Below are positions 40,547 through 49,666 of a DNA stretch of 64,000 bases, in pieces. This DNA comes from Intestinibacillus sp. Marseille-P6563 (GTDB lineage: Bacteria; Bacillota; Clostridia; Oscillospirales; Butyricicoccaceae): the NCBI RefSeq assembly GCF_900604335.1, contig NZ_UWOD01000001.1, positions 771,501 through 835,500 of the forward strand, given 5' to 3'. The translations under genes were made by a program, and so were the position numbers. The notes beneath the pieces are model-generated. The model worked only from the letters and a program-made list of their open reading frames with translations. It did not search any database and was not told the DNA's origin. Numbering within the stretch: position 1 is the first letter of the stretch; the number at the start of each line of letters is the position of its first letter.

Positions 40547-41113
40547 TTATGCCGGCAGCATGGCCTCGATCATCTGATTTAGCTGCTCGGTTTCCAGATA
40601 CCCTGGCCAGCCCAGCAGCACTTCTCCTTCCGCCGAAACGAACAGGGTTGCCGGGAATCCGCTTACCCCGCAGGAGATAACCGCTTCCATCTCGGTATCA
40701 AAATAAACCGGGAAGGTATACCCGTTGTCGGCAATGTACTGTTTGCCGGCTTCCACGGTTTCCTGCTTGCCGTCCGCGGCATCGATCATCACAAAGTTGA
40801 TCTGATCGCCATAGCTTTCATACGCCGCCTGAAAATCCGGCAATTCTTTTTTGCAATAGCCGCACCAAGTGGCCCAGAAATTGATGATCGTCGGTTTGCC
40901 GAGCAACGCGCTGCTTTCCACCGGATTGCCTTCGGCATCGAGCACGGTAAAGTCCGGCAGCATGACCGCTTCTTCCTCCGACGAGGTGCTGCTTTTCTCC
41001 TCGGCCTGAGAAACCAGCTGCTCAGACTGCTGTTTGGACAGGAGCGAATATCCTACCCCGGCCAGCACCAACACCACGACCAGCAAGCCGATCCATATAA
41101 TTGTTTTTTTCAT
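40547..41113 (-). CDS. TlpA/ResA-like thiol-disulfide oxidoreductase
   Basis: 188 residues. One N-terminal membrane anchor (about 4-25), a Ser/Glu-rich linker, then an AhpC/TSA-thioredoxin fold (about 52-186) with the active site WATWCGYCKKE and the cis-Pro loop SGFPATLF. It acts outside the membrane as a disulfide reductase. It follows a CcdA-family gene by 12 bases, and CcdA would supply its electrons. A thioredoxin reductase-like gene is divergent from this pair. Confidence 0.92.
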   Translation of the reverse strand: MKKTIIWIGLLVVVLVLAGVGYSLLSKQQSEQLVSQAEEKSSTSSEEEAVMLPDFTVLDAEGNPVESSALLGKPTIINFWATWCGYCKKELPDFQAAYESYGDQINFVMIDAADGKQETVEAGKQYIADNGYTFPVYFDTEMEAVISCGVSGFPATLFVSAEGEVLLGWPGYLETEQLNQMIEAMLPA

Positions 41114-41125
41114 ATCCTTTCTCCT

Positions 41126-41791
41126 TTAGTTCCCGAGAAAAGCCAGCAGGCGTCCCATCCATCCGGCCATCATCATCAGGCCGATGAACACCAGAAACCC
41201 GCCGCAAACCCGGTTGATGATCTGATAATGCTGTTTGATCCATTGGAATGCGCCCTTGAGCGAATCAATGATGAGCGCACTGACCAAAAAGGGGATGCCC
41301 AGTCCCAAAGAGTAACACAGCAGCATCAAAATCCCCTGTACGGCCGAACCGTGCTGGGAAGCCAGCAGCAGTGCCGAACCCAAAAAGGCGCCCACGCAGG
41401 GCGTCCATCCAATCGAAAACACCAAGCCAAACAGCATGGACGGGAAAAAGCCATGCCCTGCCGGACTGATCTGCAAGCGCATAGTACGCTCCAAAAAGCC
41501 CAGGCGCAGGACGCCCATAAAAGATAGGCCAAAGACGATCACAATAGCGCCCGTTACCAGGTTGACCGCCGTTTGATGAGTGCGCAGCAGATTGCCCACG
41601 CTACCGGCCAGGCCGCCCAGTGCCAGGAACATCACGGTAAACCCTGCGACGAATCCAAGCGCTCCGCGCAGCGTTTGCGTGCGTGAGGCCTGTCCGCCGG
41701 CAAAGTAGGATAAATAAATCGGTAGCATGGGCAGCAAACAGGGGGAGATAAATGTAATAACCCCTTCCAGAAAAACGATCAGGTATTGCAT
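41126..41791 (-). CDS. ccdA: CcdA-family transmembrane thiol electron carrier
   Basis: 221 residues, six membrane segments. The two redox cysteines are in place: FISPCLLPMLPIYLS near the N-terminus and GWTPCVGAFLGSAL near residue 130. CcdA passes electrons from cytoplasmic thioredoxin across the membrane to exported thiol proteins such as the TlpA-like protein encoded downstream. AAGGAGG is close to the start codon. Confidence 0.93.
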   Translation of the reverse strand: MQYLIVFLEGVITFISPCLLPMLPIYLSYFAGGQASRTQTLRGALGFVAGFTVMFLALGGLAGSVGNLLRTHQTAVNLVTGAIVIVFGLSFMGVLRLGFLERTMRLQISPAGHGFFPSMLFGLVFSIGWTPCVGAFLGSALLLASQHGSAVQGILMLLCYSLGLGIPFLVSALIIDSLKGAFQWIKQHYQIINRVCGGFLVFIGLMMMAGWMGRLLAFLGN

Positions 41792-41839
41792 AGGTCCTCC
41801 TTACATCCCGGAAATTGCGTTCCCTTTTGTACCGGGGTG

Positions 41840-41848
41840 TGGTATAAT
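41840..41848 (+). promoter_or_regulatory. Extended -10 promoter of the thioredoxin reductase-like gene
   Basis: TGGTATAAT, an extended -10, about 60 bases before the ATG at 41909. No clear -35. Confidence 0.6.
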
Positions 41849-41908
41849 AAAACCACGAGATTCCCCATTTTTTCCGGGATGATACCAGCATACCATGAGG
41901 TGAGCCAA

Positions 41909-42766
41909 ATGTCTAATGTAATTATTGTGGGCGGCGGTCCGGCCGGGATCTCTGCTGCTCTTTATACCGTGCGGGCCGGATTGGATACCACCATCATCTA
42001 CAACGGCGTCGGCGCACTGGCCAAAGCACATGCAATCGAAAATTATTATGGCTTTGCCTTGCCGGTATCCGGCGAAGCGCTAGCCATGTCCGGTCTGGAA
42101 CAGGCCCGCCGGCTGGGCGCCCGCATCATTCAAGATGAGATCACGGGCATCGGGTTTGATGAGCAATTGACCCTGACCGGAGCCGCCGGCCAATACGCTG
42201 CAGATTTTGTCATTCTGGCGACCGGTTCGCCGCGCACCGCGCCGCGCATCCCAGGTCTGAGCGAGCACGAAGGCAAGGGTGTCAGCTATTGCGCGGTTTG
42301 CGATGCCTTTTTCCACCGCGGCAAGCCGGTAGCCGTTTTGGGCGAAGGCGAATATGCCCTGCATGAAGTCAACACCCTGCTTCCGGTGGTGCGTTCGGTC
42401 ACGTTGGTGACTGATGGCAAAACGCCCTCCATCCAGGTTCCGGAATCGGTCCGACTGGACACCCGCGAAATCGCCGCCATCGAAAGCGATGACAGCGGCC
42501 TGCGCATCCGTTTCACCTCGGGCGGAATCCTGTCGGTCAGCGGTATTTTTGTCGCCTATGGTGTAGCGGGCAGCGCCGAACTGGCCCGCAAAGTCGGTGC
42601 CTTGACCGAAGGCAACCGCATTTTAGTCGACCCCACTATGGCCACCAATATTCCGGGGCTGTATGCTGCCGGCGACTGCACCGGCGGCATGCTGCAAGTC
42701 GCCAAGGCCGTCTATGAAGGCGCACTGGCGGGCACAGCGGTCGTCAAAGCCGCACGTGGAAAATAA
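41909..42766 (+). CDS. Thioredoxin reductase-like flavoprotein
   Basis: 285 residues, shorter than the ~310 of typical TrxB. FAD-binding GGGPAGISAALYT, the redox pair CAVC (usual TrxB: CATC) in SYCAVCDAFF near residue 127, and the C-terminal FAD motif AAGDCTGGMLQVAKAV. The usual GxGxxA NADPH-binding loop is altered to LGEGEYALHE, and the NADPH domain is compact, so cofactor use may differ. The ATG at 41909 has GAGGTG 6 bases upstream. Divergent from the ccdA-tlpA pair, it may feed electrons into it. Confidence 0.88.
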   Translation: MSNVIIVGGGPAGISAALYTVRAGLDTTIIYNGVGALAKAHAIENYYGFALPVSGEALAMSGLEQARRLGARIIQDEITGIGFDEQLTLTGAAGQYAADFVILATGSPRTAPRIPGLSEHEGKGVSYCAVCDAFFHRGKPVAVLGEGEYALHEVNTLLPVVRSVTLVTDGKTPSIQVPESVRLDTREIAAIESDDSGLRIRFTSGGILSVSGIFVAYGVAGSAELARKVGALTEGNRILVDPTMATNIPGLYAAGDCTGGMLQVAKAVYEGALAGTAVVKAARGK

Positions 42767-42804
42767 AAAAGCGCGGAGCCAACCAAGCTCCGCGCCTTTT
42801 TTAT
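42767..42804 (+). terminator. Terminator between convergent genes
   Basis: AAAAGCGCGGAGC and GCTCCGCGCCTTTT with a 7-base loop and a T-run; it reaches the stop codon of the FUSC gene and can act both ways. Confidence 0.88.
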
Positions 42805-43868
42805 GTTTCAGCCTGTGTACGCAGCAGACCAAACCCGGCAGCAAGCCGGTGAAAAATCGCTGCAAATACCAAACCAAAGGTCACGCCCAGAACCGTGTCG
42901 ACGATACGCAGAATCACGGCCCCTTGCAGACCATAAATACCCGTCCCCAGCATCAGGGCGCCAAAACAGTTCATGGCTGTTTTATATTGATAATCGGTGC
43001 AAAATCCCAAACACAATCCACCTAATGGCCCCATCAACGAATGCAGCGCCTCCGGGGTCACCAGATACAGCACAAAAAACGCACAGGAGCCTGCCACCGC
43101 CCCCACGATTCGCTGCCAGAAGCGGACGATCGTATGACCGGAGTAAGGATATTCCGACAGCAGCGAAGCGCAGGCAAATCCCATCCACATAAACCGTTCC
43201 ACCTGGAGCACCTGCCCAGCCGTCAACACCAGACTCACGCCCAGTGCCATCCGAAATTGCCACAGATGTACCGGGGTGGAAAGATCAAACTTTCGCACCA
43301 CGTGATGAAACCGCGTGGTTTGGTGCTGTTTGCGGTGCTTGGCAAACAGGATGGCGTCGCAAATCACATATCCTGCCAGCGCCATGAGCCCGCGGCGGAC
43401 GAGCGCCTCCCCAACGACCGGGTTACCCGTCAGATACACATAAGCAAAGCTATATAAGCCGCCGTTCCCCATTTCGGGCCGCTGTGTAGTCATGTAGAGC
43501 AAAGCAAAAAACGCTGCAAAGTGCAAGGGAATCAAAAAAACAGACGGGAGCACGGCCGCTGCACTGGGCGCCAGGACCAGAATCCCCAACACCGCCGCCA
43601 GGGTAAGTAGCGAGTCGCCGATGCAGTATTCAAAATTGACAAAACGGATGCCCAGCATCATGCAGAACAAAGCCACCGCCAGCGGGGTGTTGTCGGCGCC
43701 AAACAGACCCGACAGCAGACTGATAAACACAATGGCAAACCCTACGATCAGCGCCGAGCGCACCGCCATGGCAACCCAGTAATATGCTTTCTCCTGCCTT
43801 GTGCTGCAAGCGACGATCTGCCGCTTCAAGATGGCGGGGTCCATCTGCAACGCATCATAAAACTTCAC
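42801..43868 (-). CDS. FUSC-family (aromatic acid exporter-like) membrane protein
   Basis: 355 residues from a GTG at 43868, with two bundles of hydrophobic segments (about 30-160 and 205-345) as in the FUSC/ArAE efflux families. RFMWMGFACASLL and GHTIVRFWQRIVGAVAGS match the second-half signature. The GTG has AGGAAAA upstream and overlaps the marR stop by 14 bases; an ATG at 43844 is the alternative. Longer upstream reading would lie inside marR. It is likely repressed by the adjacent MarR protein and may export an aromatic or drug-like compound. Confidence 0.82.
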   Translation of the reverse strand: MKFYDALQMDPAILKRQIVACSTRQEKAYYWVAMAVRSALIVGFAIVFISLLSGLFGADNTPLAVALFCMMLGIRFVNFEYCIGDSLLTLAAVLGILVLAPSAAAVLPSVFLIPLHFAAFFALLYMTTQRPEMGNGGLYSFAYVYLTGNPVVGEALVRRGLMALAGYVICDAILFAKHRKQHQTTRFHHVVRKFDLSTPVHLWQFRMALGVSLVLTAGQVLQVERFMWMGFACASLLSEYPYSGHTIVRFWQRIVGAVAGSCAFFVLYLVTPEALHSLMGPLGGLCLGFCTDYQYKTAMNCFGALMLGTGIYGLQGAVILRIVDTVLGVTFGLVFAAIFHRLAAGFGLLRTQAET

Positions 43869-44295
43869 GGGTCTTTTCCTGTCCTTTCTCCAGATGTGTG
43901 GCCAGTTTATCCGCATAATGCAGAAAGGCTTCAAAATCTTCGCTCGAACTGCGCCAAAGATCATAAAAGGGCTGTAAAATGCTCTCATAGCCTTTTTTCA
44001 GCTCGGCAAGGCCGGTTTCTGTGATAAACAGCTGATAACTCCGTTCGTCCACGGTTTGACGCTGCTTGCGGATGCAGTTCTTTTCATACAATGTTTTTAA
44101 GCAGCGGCTTACCGCTTCTTTTTTCATACCGCTGCCCTGACTGAGTAAAATCGGGGTGTTCTGTTCCGGTTGCAGATATAGCCGGGCCAAGAGTTCGCAT
44201 TCGCTGGCGGTCAGTACAGATTTGCGCATCGGCAGCAGAGAGCGCATGACCTTTTGCACCTGCTGCTGATAATGCATCATATCTGTCCATTCCAT
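43855..44295 (-). CDS. MarR-family transcriptional repressor
   Basis: 146 residues. The winged helix-turn-helix (LTASECELLARLYLQPEQNT, KKEAVSRCLKTLYEKNCI, QTVDERSYQLFITETGL) lies at about 30-105, with dimer helices at both ends. It is first in an operon with the FUSC-type exporter, the usual MarR arrangement. A near-perfect 27-bp palindrome overlaps its own start site (44316-44342), so autorepression relieved by an exporter substrate is likely. Confidence 0.92.
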   Translation of the reverse strand: MEWTDMMHYQQQVQKVMRSLLPMRKSVLTASECELLARLYLQPEQNTPILLSQGSGMKKEAVSRCLKTLYEKNCIRKQRQTVDERSYQLFITETGLAELKKGYESILQPFYDLWRSSSEDFEAFLHYADKLATHLEKGQEKTREVL

Positions 44296-44315
44296 GGTTT
44301 GAAGATTCCTCCCAT

Positions 44316-44363
44316 CATATAGTTAACTTTGTTAAGTATATGATAAAAATTGTCCTTTGTCAA
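44316..44363 (-). promoter_or_regulatory. marR promoter with palindromic operator
   Basis: TTGACA, 17 bases, TATACT (44335-44363). The palindrome CATATAGTTAAC-TTT-GTTAAGTATATG (44316-44342, one mismatched pair) covers the -10 and the start site, as expected for MarR repression. Confidence 0.85.
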
Positions 44364-44462
44364 GCGCGACCAGAAACATGGGCAAAATATTGTGAAACCG
44401 TCCGATTGCTGTTACAATGAGGGATAAGACAGCCCATACGTGAAAAAGATTGGAGGTGCCCC

Positions 44463-45161
44463 ATGGAGTATCAAATTATGATCGTGGAAGATGACCCGGA
44501 TATTGCCGAGCTGCTCTCCCTGCACTTGCAGAAATTTGGATTCTCGACCCACTGCTGCCAGGATTTTTCCAATGTATTCAAAGAGTTTGAGGAAATCGCT
44601 CCGCATTTGGTGCTGTTGGACATCAATCTTCCGGCATATGATGGATTTTACTGGTGCGGGAAGCTGCGCGCCAAAAGCCCCTGCCCGATTATCTTCCTGT
44701 CCTCCCGCAATGCGGATTCCGATCAGGTATATGCCATGATGAACGGCGGGGATGATTTTGTGACCAAACCCTTTTCACTGGATGTCATCACCGCCAAAAT
44801 CACAGCCTTGCTCCGCCGCACCTATGGAGAATATGCAGTCTCCTATTCCAAGCAGCTGCAATGCGGGGACTGCACGTTTTCTCAAAACCGGCTGACGCTT
44901 GCCTGCAACGGCAAAGAGGTCGAGTTGTCCAAAACCGAAGCCGGGGTTCTGCGCGTCATTTTTGAAAAATATCCCGATGTTGCATCCCGTGAGGAACTTC
45001 TCAGCGAAATCTGGGACGACGAAACCTTTGTGGAAGAAAACACGCTCAATGTAACGATCAGTAGGATACGCCGCCGTCTAGAACAGGTTGGCTCCCGCCT
45101 CGTCGTCAAATCGGTGCGCGGTGTCGGATATCGGATTGGAGAGCTGGGCCATGAACGATAA
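44463..45161 (+). CDS. BceR-type response regulator
   Basis: 232 residues of the OmpR family. Receiver with EDD at 9-11, Asp53 in LLDINLPAYDG and Lys near 103 in FVTKPF; winged helix at about 130-228 with VRGVGYRI. Followed by a BceS-type kinase (11-base overlap) and a BceA-type ATPase, the peptide-antibiotic detoxification arrangement of Firmicutes. The permease partner is truncated, see 47019-47588. Confidence 0.9.
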   Translation: MEYQIMIVEDDPDIAELLSLHLQKFGFSTHCCQDFSNVFKEFEEIAPHLVLLDINLPAYDGFYWCGKLRAKSPCPIIFLSSRNADSDQVYAMMNGGDDFVTKPFSLDVITAKITALLRRTYGEYAVSYSKQLQCGDCTFSQNRLTLACNGKEVELSKTEAGVLRVIFEKYPDVASREELLSEIWDDETFVEENTLNVTISRIRRRLEQVGSRLVVKSVRGVGYRIGELGHER

Positions 45162-46194
45162 GAAAATCGGAAAACATCTCCGGCTTTTTCTGGCCGATCA
45201 TCTGTGGATGATTTTGCTGTTTCTGGCTGCTCCGGTTGCGCTGCCTGTTTTCTATCTGGTGGTTGTCGAACCATCCGCCAAGCCCGCAGCGCTATATTAT
45301 TGTTTTCTTGCTTTGTTTGTGCTGCTCTGCTTTCTTCTTTACCGGCTTTATGCCACCTGGAACCTGTATGAACTGTTTTGCGGCGAACACACGGAAATGG
45401 AAGACTTTCTGCTGCATGCCCCCAAAGGCCGGGAGGAACGCCAATACCAGCAATTGATGCTGGCATTTTATCGCCGGTATCTTGCCAAGCTCCGTCAGTT
45501 GGAGGATGGCAAAAATCAGAACAAACTCATGATTTATCGCTGGGTCCATCAACTCAAAACGCCCCTGTCTGTCATCCAATTGATTGCGCAAAAGAACGGA
45601 TACCAGTCCGATTATAAAAAAATATCCCAAGCCGCGTCCCAAATCCAATATGCTTTGGACCAGGTGCTCAATCTGTATAAGCTGGATGCGATGGAAAAGG
45701 ACTTTCATGTCGAGCGCATTTCGCTGCGGCAGATTGCCAAAGACAGCATCAATGAACTGAAATCCAGCTTTATTGCGCGCGGCATCTTTCCAAAGCTGGA
45801 TGCGGATGAACAGCTGATGGTGTACAGCGATTCCAAATGGCTTCGTTTTGTGGTGCATCAGCTTTTGACCAATGCCTTGAAATACAGCGATGAAGGAAAA
45901 ACCATCGCCGTTCGGGCGTACTGCACCCAAACAGCCGTTGTGCTCAGCGTAGAAGATGAGGGCTGCGGCATTCAGCCGGAGGACATCCCCCGGATTTTTG
46001 ACCTGTTCTTCACCGGACAAAATGGACGACTGCGGGGCGAGTCCACAGGACTGGGGCTTTATATGGTCAAACAGATTCTGGACTATCTGGGACATGCGAT
46101 ACAGGTAGACTCTGCGGTAGGAAGTGGAACCAAATTTCAGATTTTCTTTAAACAAGCACAGACGGATGACACGAGAAAGATGACAAAACTGTAA
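45151..46194 (+). CDS. BceS-type intramembrane-sensing histidine kinase
   Basis: 347 residues. Two membrane segments (about 18-40 and 47-68) joined by a very short external loop, the intramembrane-sensing plan, so it senses through the BceAB transporter and not by itself. H-box WVHQLKTPLSV with His133, N-box LLTNALKYS, G-box GESTGLGLYMV. The ATG overlaps the regulator gene by 11 bases. Its last codons lie in the stem of a terminator hairpin. Confidence 0.92.
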   Translation: MNDKKIGKHLRLFLADHLWMILLFLAAPVALPVFYLVVVEPSAKPAALYYCFLALFVLLCFLLYRLYATWNLYELFCGEHTEMEDFLLHAPKGREERQYQQLMLAFYRRYLAKLRQLEDGKNQNKLMIYRWVHQLKTPLSVIQLIAQKNGYQSDYKKISQAASQIQYALDQVLNLYKLDAMEKDFHVERISLRQIAKDSINELKSSFIARGIFPKLDADEQLMVYSDSKWLRFVVHQLLTNALKYSDEGKTIAVRAYCTQTAVVLSVEDEGCGIQPEDIPRIFDLFFTGQNGRLRGESTGLGLYMVKQILDYLGHAIQVDSAVGSGTKFQIFFKQAQTDDTRKMTKL

Positions 46195-46220
46195 GGTTGC
46201 GTCATCTTTCTCGATTTTTT
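46172..46220 (+). terminator. Terminator overlapping the end of the kinase gene
   Basis: A perfect 13-bp stem, CGAGAAAGATGAC with its complement, around 16 bases, followed by ATTTTTT. It separates the regulator-kinase transcript from the transporter genes, which should have their own inducible promoter. Confidence 0.82.
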
Positions 46221-46273
46221 GAATCGGGTTTCTGCGCTATACTGGAAGTAGAAAACAAAGGAGGACCCTCGCG

Positions 46274-47032
46274 ATGCCGATTTTAGAAACCAAACATCTT
46301 GGCAAGGTATACGAAGGTAAAATCCCGTATACGGCTTTACAGGATATCAACTTTCAAATGGAAAAAGGCGAATTTGTCGCCATTATGGGGCCATCTGGCA
46401 GCGGAAAAAGCACCCTGCTGAATGTGATCTCCACCATCGACCATCCCACCAGCGGCAATGTGACCATTGACGGGAATGTGCCCCACACGATGCGGGATGA
46501 GCAACTAGCCCACTTCCGCCGCAGCGTACTAGGGTTTGTGTTTCAGGATTTCAATTTGGTGCAAACCCTCACCGTCGGAGAAAATATCATGCTGCCGCTG
46601 ACTTTGGAAGGGGTGGCGCCATCCCAAATCAAAAAGCGTGTGCAATCGGTTGCCGCGCTGCTAGGTATCGAACCGTTGCTACCCAAACGGACCTTTGAAA
46701 TTTCCGGCGGGCAGGCGCAGCGGGTGGCAATCGCCCGCGCCGTTGTCACAAATCCTGCGCTTCTGCTGGCCGATGAACCCACCGGAAATCTGGACTCCAA
46801 AGCTACCAAAGATGTGATGGGATTATTTCAAATGCTCAACCAGACCCAGCAGGCTACGATCCTGATGGTGACCCACGATTCCTTTGTCGCAAGTTACTGC
46901 AAACGTGTGCTCATCATCAAAGACGGCAAGCTATATCAGGAGATCGTTTCCGGCGGAAACCGGCAGGCCTTTCAGCAGAAAATTGTGGATGCCATGAGTC
47001 TTTTGGGAGGGAAACCCCGTGACATTATTTGA
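46274..47032 (+). CDS. BceA-type ABC transporter ATPase
   Basis: 252 residues. Walker [11 protein letters not shown]-loop [12 protein letters not shown], signature [13 protein letters not shown], Walker [13 protein letters not shown] and H-loop VTHD. This MacB/LolD-like ATPase pairs with BceB-type permeases that remove peptide antibiotics such as bacitracin from their lipid targets and report to BceS. AAAGGAGG lies 8-9 bases before the ATG. Overlaps the permease start by 14 bases. Without a full permease it should not work alone. Confidence 0.93.
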   Translation: MPILETKHLGKVYEGKIPYTALQDINFQMEKGEFVAIMGPSGSGKSTLLNVISTIDHPTSGNVTIDGNVPHTMRDEQLAHFRRSVLGFVFQDFNLVQTLTVGENIMLPLTLEGVAPSQIKKRVQSVAALLGIEPLLPKRTFEISGGQAQRVAIARAVVTNPALLLADEPTGNLDSKATKDVMGLFQMLNQTQQATILMVTHDSFVASYCKRVLIIKDGKLYQEIVSGGNRQAFQQKIVDAMSLLGGKPRDII

Positions 47033-47588
47033 ATTTGCGTGGAAAAACATCAGCCGGGATAAGCGAAACTATATCTATTATTTTATAAACTGCGCATTCT
47101 CTGTCTTTGTGTTTTTCCTGTTCAGTGTGCTGTCCTTTCATCCGGCGCTCCAGGTCATTGATACCGAAAGCGCGATGGGGATAACCTTGGCCGTGGGCGA
47201 AATCATTTCCGTCGCATTTTCCATCTGCTTTATCTCGTATTCCATGCGTTGCTTCTTGAAAAACCGGAGCCGTCAGCTTGGCCTGATTACCATTCTAGGA
47301 GCTTCCAAAAAACAACTGAACCGGCTGGTCTTTCTGGAAAATATGCTCGTCGGGATGCTGTCGGTTGTCGCTGGTATCCTGTTTGGCCTGGTGTTTTCCA
47401 AGTTCTTTCTGGATCTTGCCAATCGGCTGATTGGGGTATCAGAATTTACCTTTTACCTGCCCATACAGGCCATGCTACTGACCGTAGCCGTGATGGGACT
47501 GGTCTTCTTTGCCATTGCATACTTTACGCCAAAATTTATCCGCAAAAAGGAAGTCGTCAAACTCTTAAAAGCCGAAGCCAAGGACGAT
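47019..47588 (+). pseudogene. BceB-type permease, truncated by a mobile element
   Basis: The first ~190 residues are normal for BceB-type permeases: [19 protein letters not shown], three or four membrane segments, SRQLGLITILGASKKQLNRL and a basic stretch KEVVKLLKAEAKDD that normally leads to the long extracellular domain. Full proteins have about 600-670 residues. After about 47588 the frame continues only as unrelated sequence antisense to a serine recombinase. The missing ~450 residues contain the ligand-binding domain and half of the channel, so the resistance module is likely inactive unless the element leaves. Confidence 0.85.
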
Positions 47589-47690
47589 ATCCTCAACGGA
47601 AAGCCGCACATAAACTCCGGCGCGGCAAGAGGTATCTATCTCCGGTGCGGGAAGCACCACAGTTTCCTTTCTGCTTTTTCTTGCCACAAA

Positions 47691-49319
47691 TCATCCCACC
47701 TTTCTTTGGCTTGTTTGCTCTGCCAGCTGAATCAGTTGGATCGCTTTCTGGTATTCATCCTGGTATGTAAAGGTGATCTCCAATTCCTTTTTCCCAATCA
47801 CCTTGATGCTCTGTATCATGTGAACCACAGCTTTGCGGTCCAGGGTCTCCATTGTAGAGAACTGTGTGAAGTGGGAAATCCAGCGGTTCCGTTCACTCCG
47901 GTTCTCCAGAACATCAGCCAGCTTTTCCTTTAAGACCCGAATACTCTCTTTTGCATTTTCCGCAATCCTTGTGTATCTGGCCTTATAGTCGGTATATTCC
48001 TCTTTGCTGATGGTGCCGGTAATCAGGTTTTCATACAGGCGGGCCTTAAATTCAAGCGCCTGTTCCACCTGCTGCTCATTGGCGGCGATGTGGGAGGCGT
48101 ATTCATTGGCAAGCGCCTGATTGATGCTGCTCTGGTCGATACCGTCCAGGATGGCTTGCAGGCAGCTCACATTGTCAATGTAGCCTTTCAGACTGTCCTT
48201 GACACAATCTACAAGATCGCTTTCCTTGAGCATTACCGGGTTGGTGCAGCCATGCTTTTTCCCGGTGGGGCAATAATAATAGTGATATTCCTTGCCCTTG
48301 ACCCGGTTTGTTTTTCGCGTCATGCGGCTCCCACAGCACCCGCAGATCAAGACGCCGGAAAACAGATACACCGTATCCTGCTTGGGGGAAGTCCGAGTAT
48401 CCAGTCTGCGGATACGCTGGACCAGTTCAAAATCCTGCTTGGCAATCAGCGGTTCATGGGCGTCAGGGACGCGAATCCACTCAGAGGATGGCCGCTGCTC
48501 CATCTGCTTGATTTTGTAGTGCGGGGAGCCCTGCTTGCCCTGTACCAATGTGCCGATGTAGGTTTCATCCTGCAAAATACGAATAATCGTTGTAGCAGAC
48601 CACTTGCAATCCTCTTTGTCGGCATAGCCGTGTTTGGCATAAGGAAAACCATTGTTTTTCTTATAGGCCAGGGGGGAGAGGATGCCCATTTCGTTCAGCA
48701 CGGTGGCGATCCGCAGGGCGCTCGTCCCGTCTAGGCGCATACGGAAGATGTCCTGGACAACGCGGGAAGCATACGGGTCGGGCACAAGCAGGTTTTTGTT
48801 TTCCTCGGACTTCATATAGCCATAGACGGGAAAGGCTCCAACAAAATCTCCGTTACGGCGCTTTATATCCAAAGAGGTACGGGTCTTGATGGAAATGTCC
48901 CGGCAGTAGGCTTCGTTCATAATGTTCTTGACGGATACGGTCAGATCGTCACCGCTGCCTTCATGGGCGGTGTCGATGTTATCCGTGATGGCAATAAAGC
49001 GAACCCCATAAGTGGGGAACACCCGGCGCAGATAGCGTCCGGTTTCGATGTACTCTCGTCCCAGGCGGGAGAGGTCCTTTACAATGACGCAGTTGATCTT
49101 GCCATCGGTGATGTCCTGCATCATTTCCTTAAACGCCGGACGGTCAAAAATGATACCGCTGTAACCATCGTCGATTTTTTCGGATACGATTTGGATGTCC
49201 GGGTTTCGTTCAATGAAGTTCTCAATCAGCTTCCGCTGGTTGGTAACACTGTCGCTCTCGCTGGAGCGATCATCTGTGTAAGACAGACGAATGTAAGCTG
49301 TTGCCTGATATTTTGGCAT
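47691..49319 (-). CDS. Large serine recombinase (TnpX/TndX-like)
   Basis: 542 residues from the ATG at 49319 (AAAGGAG 10 bases upstream). Resolvase domain (about 4-150) with nucleophile Ser13 in YIRLSYTDD and VKDLSRLGREYIETG; recombinase domain near 165-280; zinc ribbon CGCCGSRM and YYCPTGKKHGC near 320-355; then a DUF4368-like coiled-coil tail. It lies at the left end of the element, where its family acts on the ends for excision and insertion. Twelve extra in-frame codons upstream are not needed. Confidence 0.94.
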   Translation of the reverse strand: MPKYQATAYIRLSYTDDRSSESDSVTNQRKLIENFIERNPDIQIVSEKIDDGYSGIIFDRPAFKEMMQDITDGKINCVIVKDLSRLGREYIETGRYLRRVFPTYGVRFIAITDNIDTAHEGSGDDLTVSVKNIMNEAYCRDISIKTRTSLDIKRRNGDFVGAFPVYGYMKSEENKNLLVPDPYASRVVQDIFRMRLDGTSALRIATVLNEMGILSPLAYKKNNGFPYAKHGYADKEDCKWSATTIIRILQDETYIGTLVQGKQGSPHYKIKQMEQRPSSEWIRVPDAHEPLIAKQDFELVQRIRRLDTRTSPKQDTVYLFSGVLICGCCGSRMTRKTNRVKGKEYHYYYCPTGKKHGCTNPVMLKESDLVDCVKDSLKGYIDNVSCLQAILDGIDQSSINQALANEYASHIAANEQQVEQALEFKARLYENLITGTISKEEYTDYKARYTRIAENAKESIRVLKEKLADVLENRSERNRWISHFTQFSTMETLDRKAVVHMIQSIKVIGKKELEITFTYQDEYQKAIQLIQLAEQTSQRKVG

Positions 49320-49441
49320 GAAAAAGCACTCCTTTCCTCCCGGAAGCTCCCGCAAGAAAAGAGTGGATTTCGAGGTTTTCAGTTTTCATCCTTTTCCATA
49401 CACATCGTAGCACGCTTTTGGAAAAAGAGCGAGGATGTCGA

Positions 49442-49666
49442 TTACCTTAAAATCCCTTGCAGGCACTCCTCCAATGTGATCCCGTTGCTGGCAAATGCGG
49501 CATTTACCACAAAATCACCGCAGCGAAAACGATAGGGATTTTTGATTTGGTGAAGAAAGGCCGCGATCCGTTCCTCTTTGGGAAGGTCTTTATCTACCGC
49601 AACTTCACGGATGTCAACCAATTCATCGGTTGCTGATTGTGGACAGGTTTGTGTCAACTGGTTCAT
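49442..49666 (-). CDS. DUF6870-like small protein of mobile elements
   Basis: 74 residues, MNQLTQTCPQSATDELVDIR at the start, then DLPKEERIAAFLHQIKNPYR, a Cys-Gly-Asp turn and NAAFASNGITLEECLQGIL. It resembles the DUF6870 proteins that sit beside serine recombinases in Clostridial integrative elements. AAAGGAGA is 6-8 bases before the ATG. Function unknown. Confidence 0.75.
   Translation of the reverse strand: MNQLTQTCPQSATDELVDIREVAVDKDLPKEERIAAFLHQIKNPYRFRCGDFVVNAAFASNGITLEECLQGILR

Noticed and set aside
46220-46273. A BceR-type operator and promoter before the BceA-type gene.
   Set aside because: A TATACT is present, but I could not find a convincing -35 or inverted repeat of the known BceR type.
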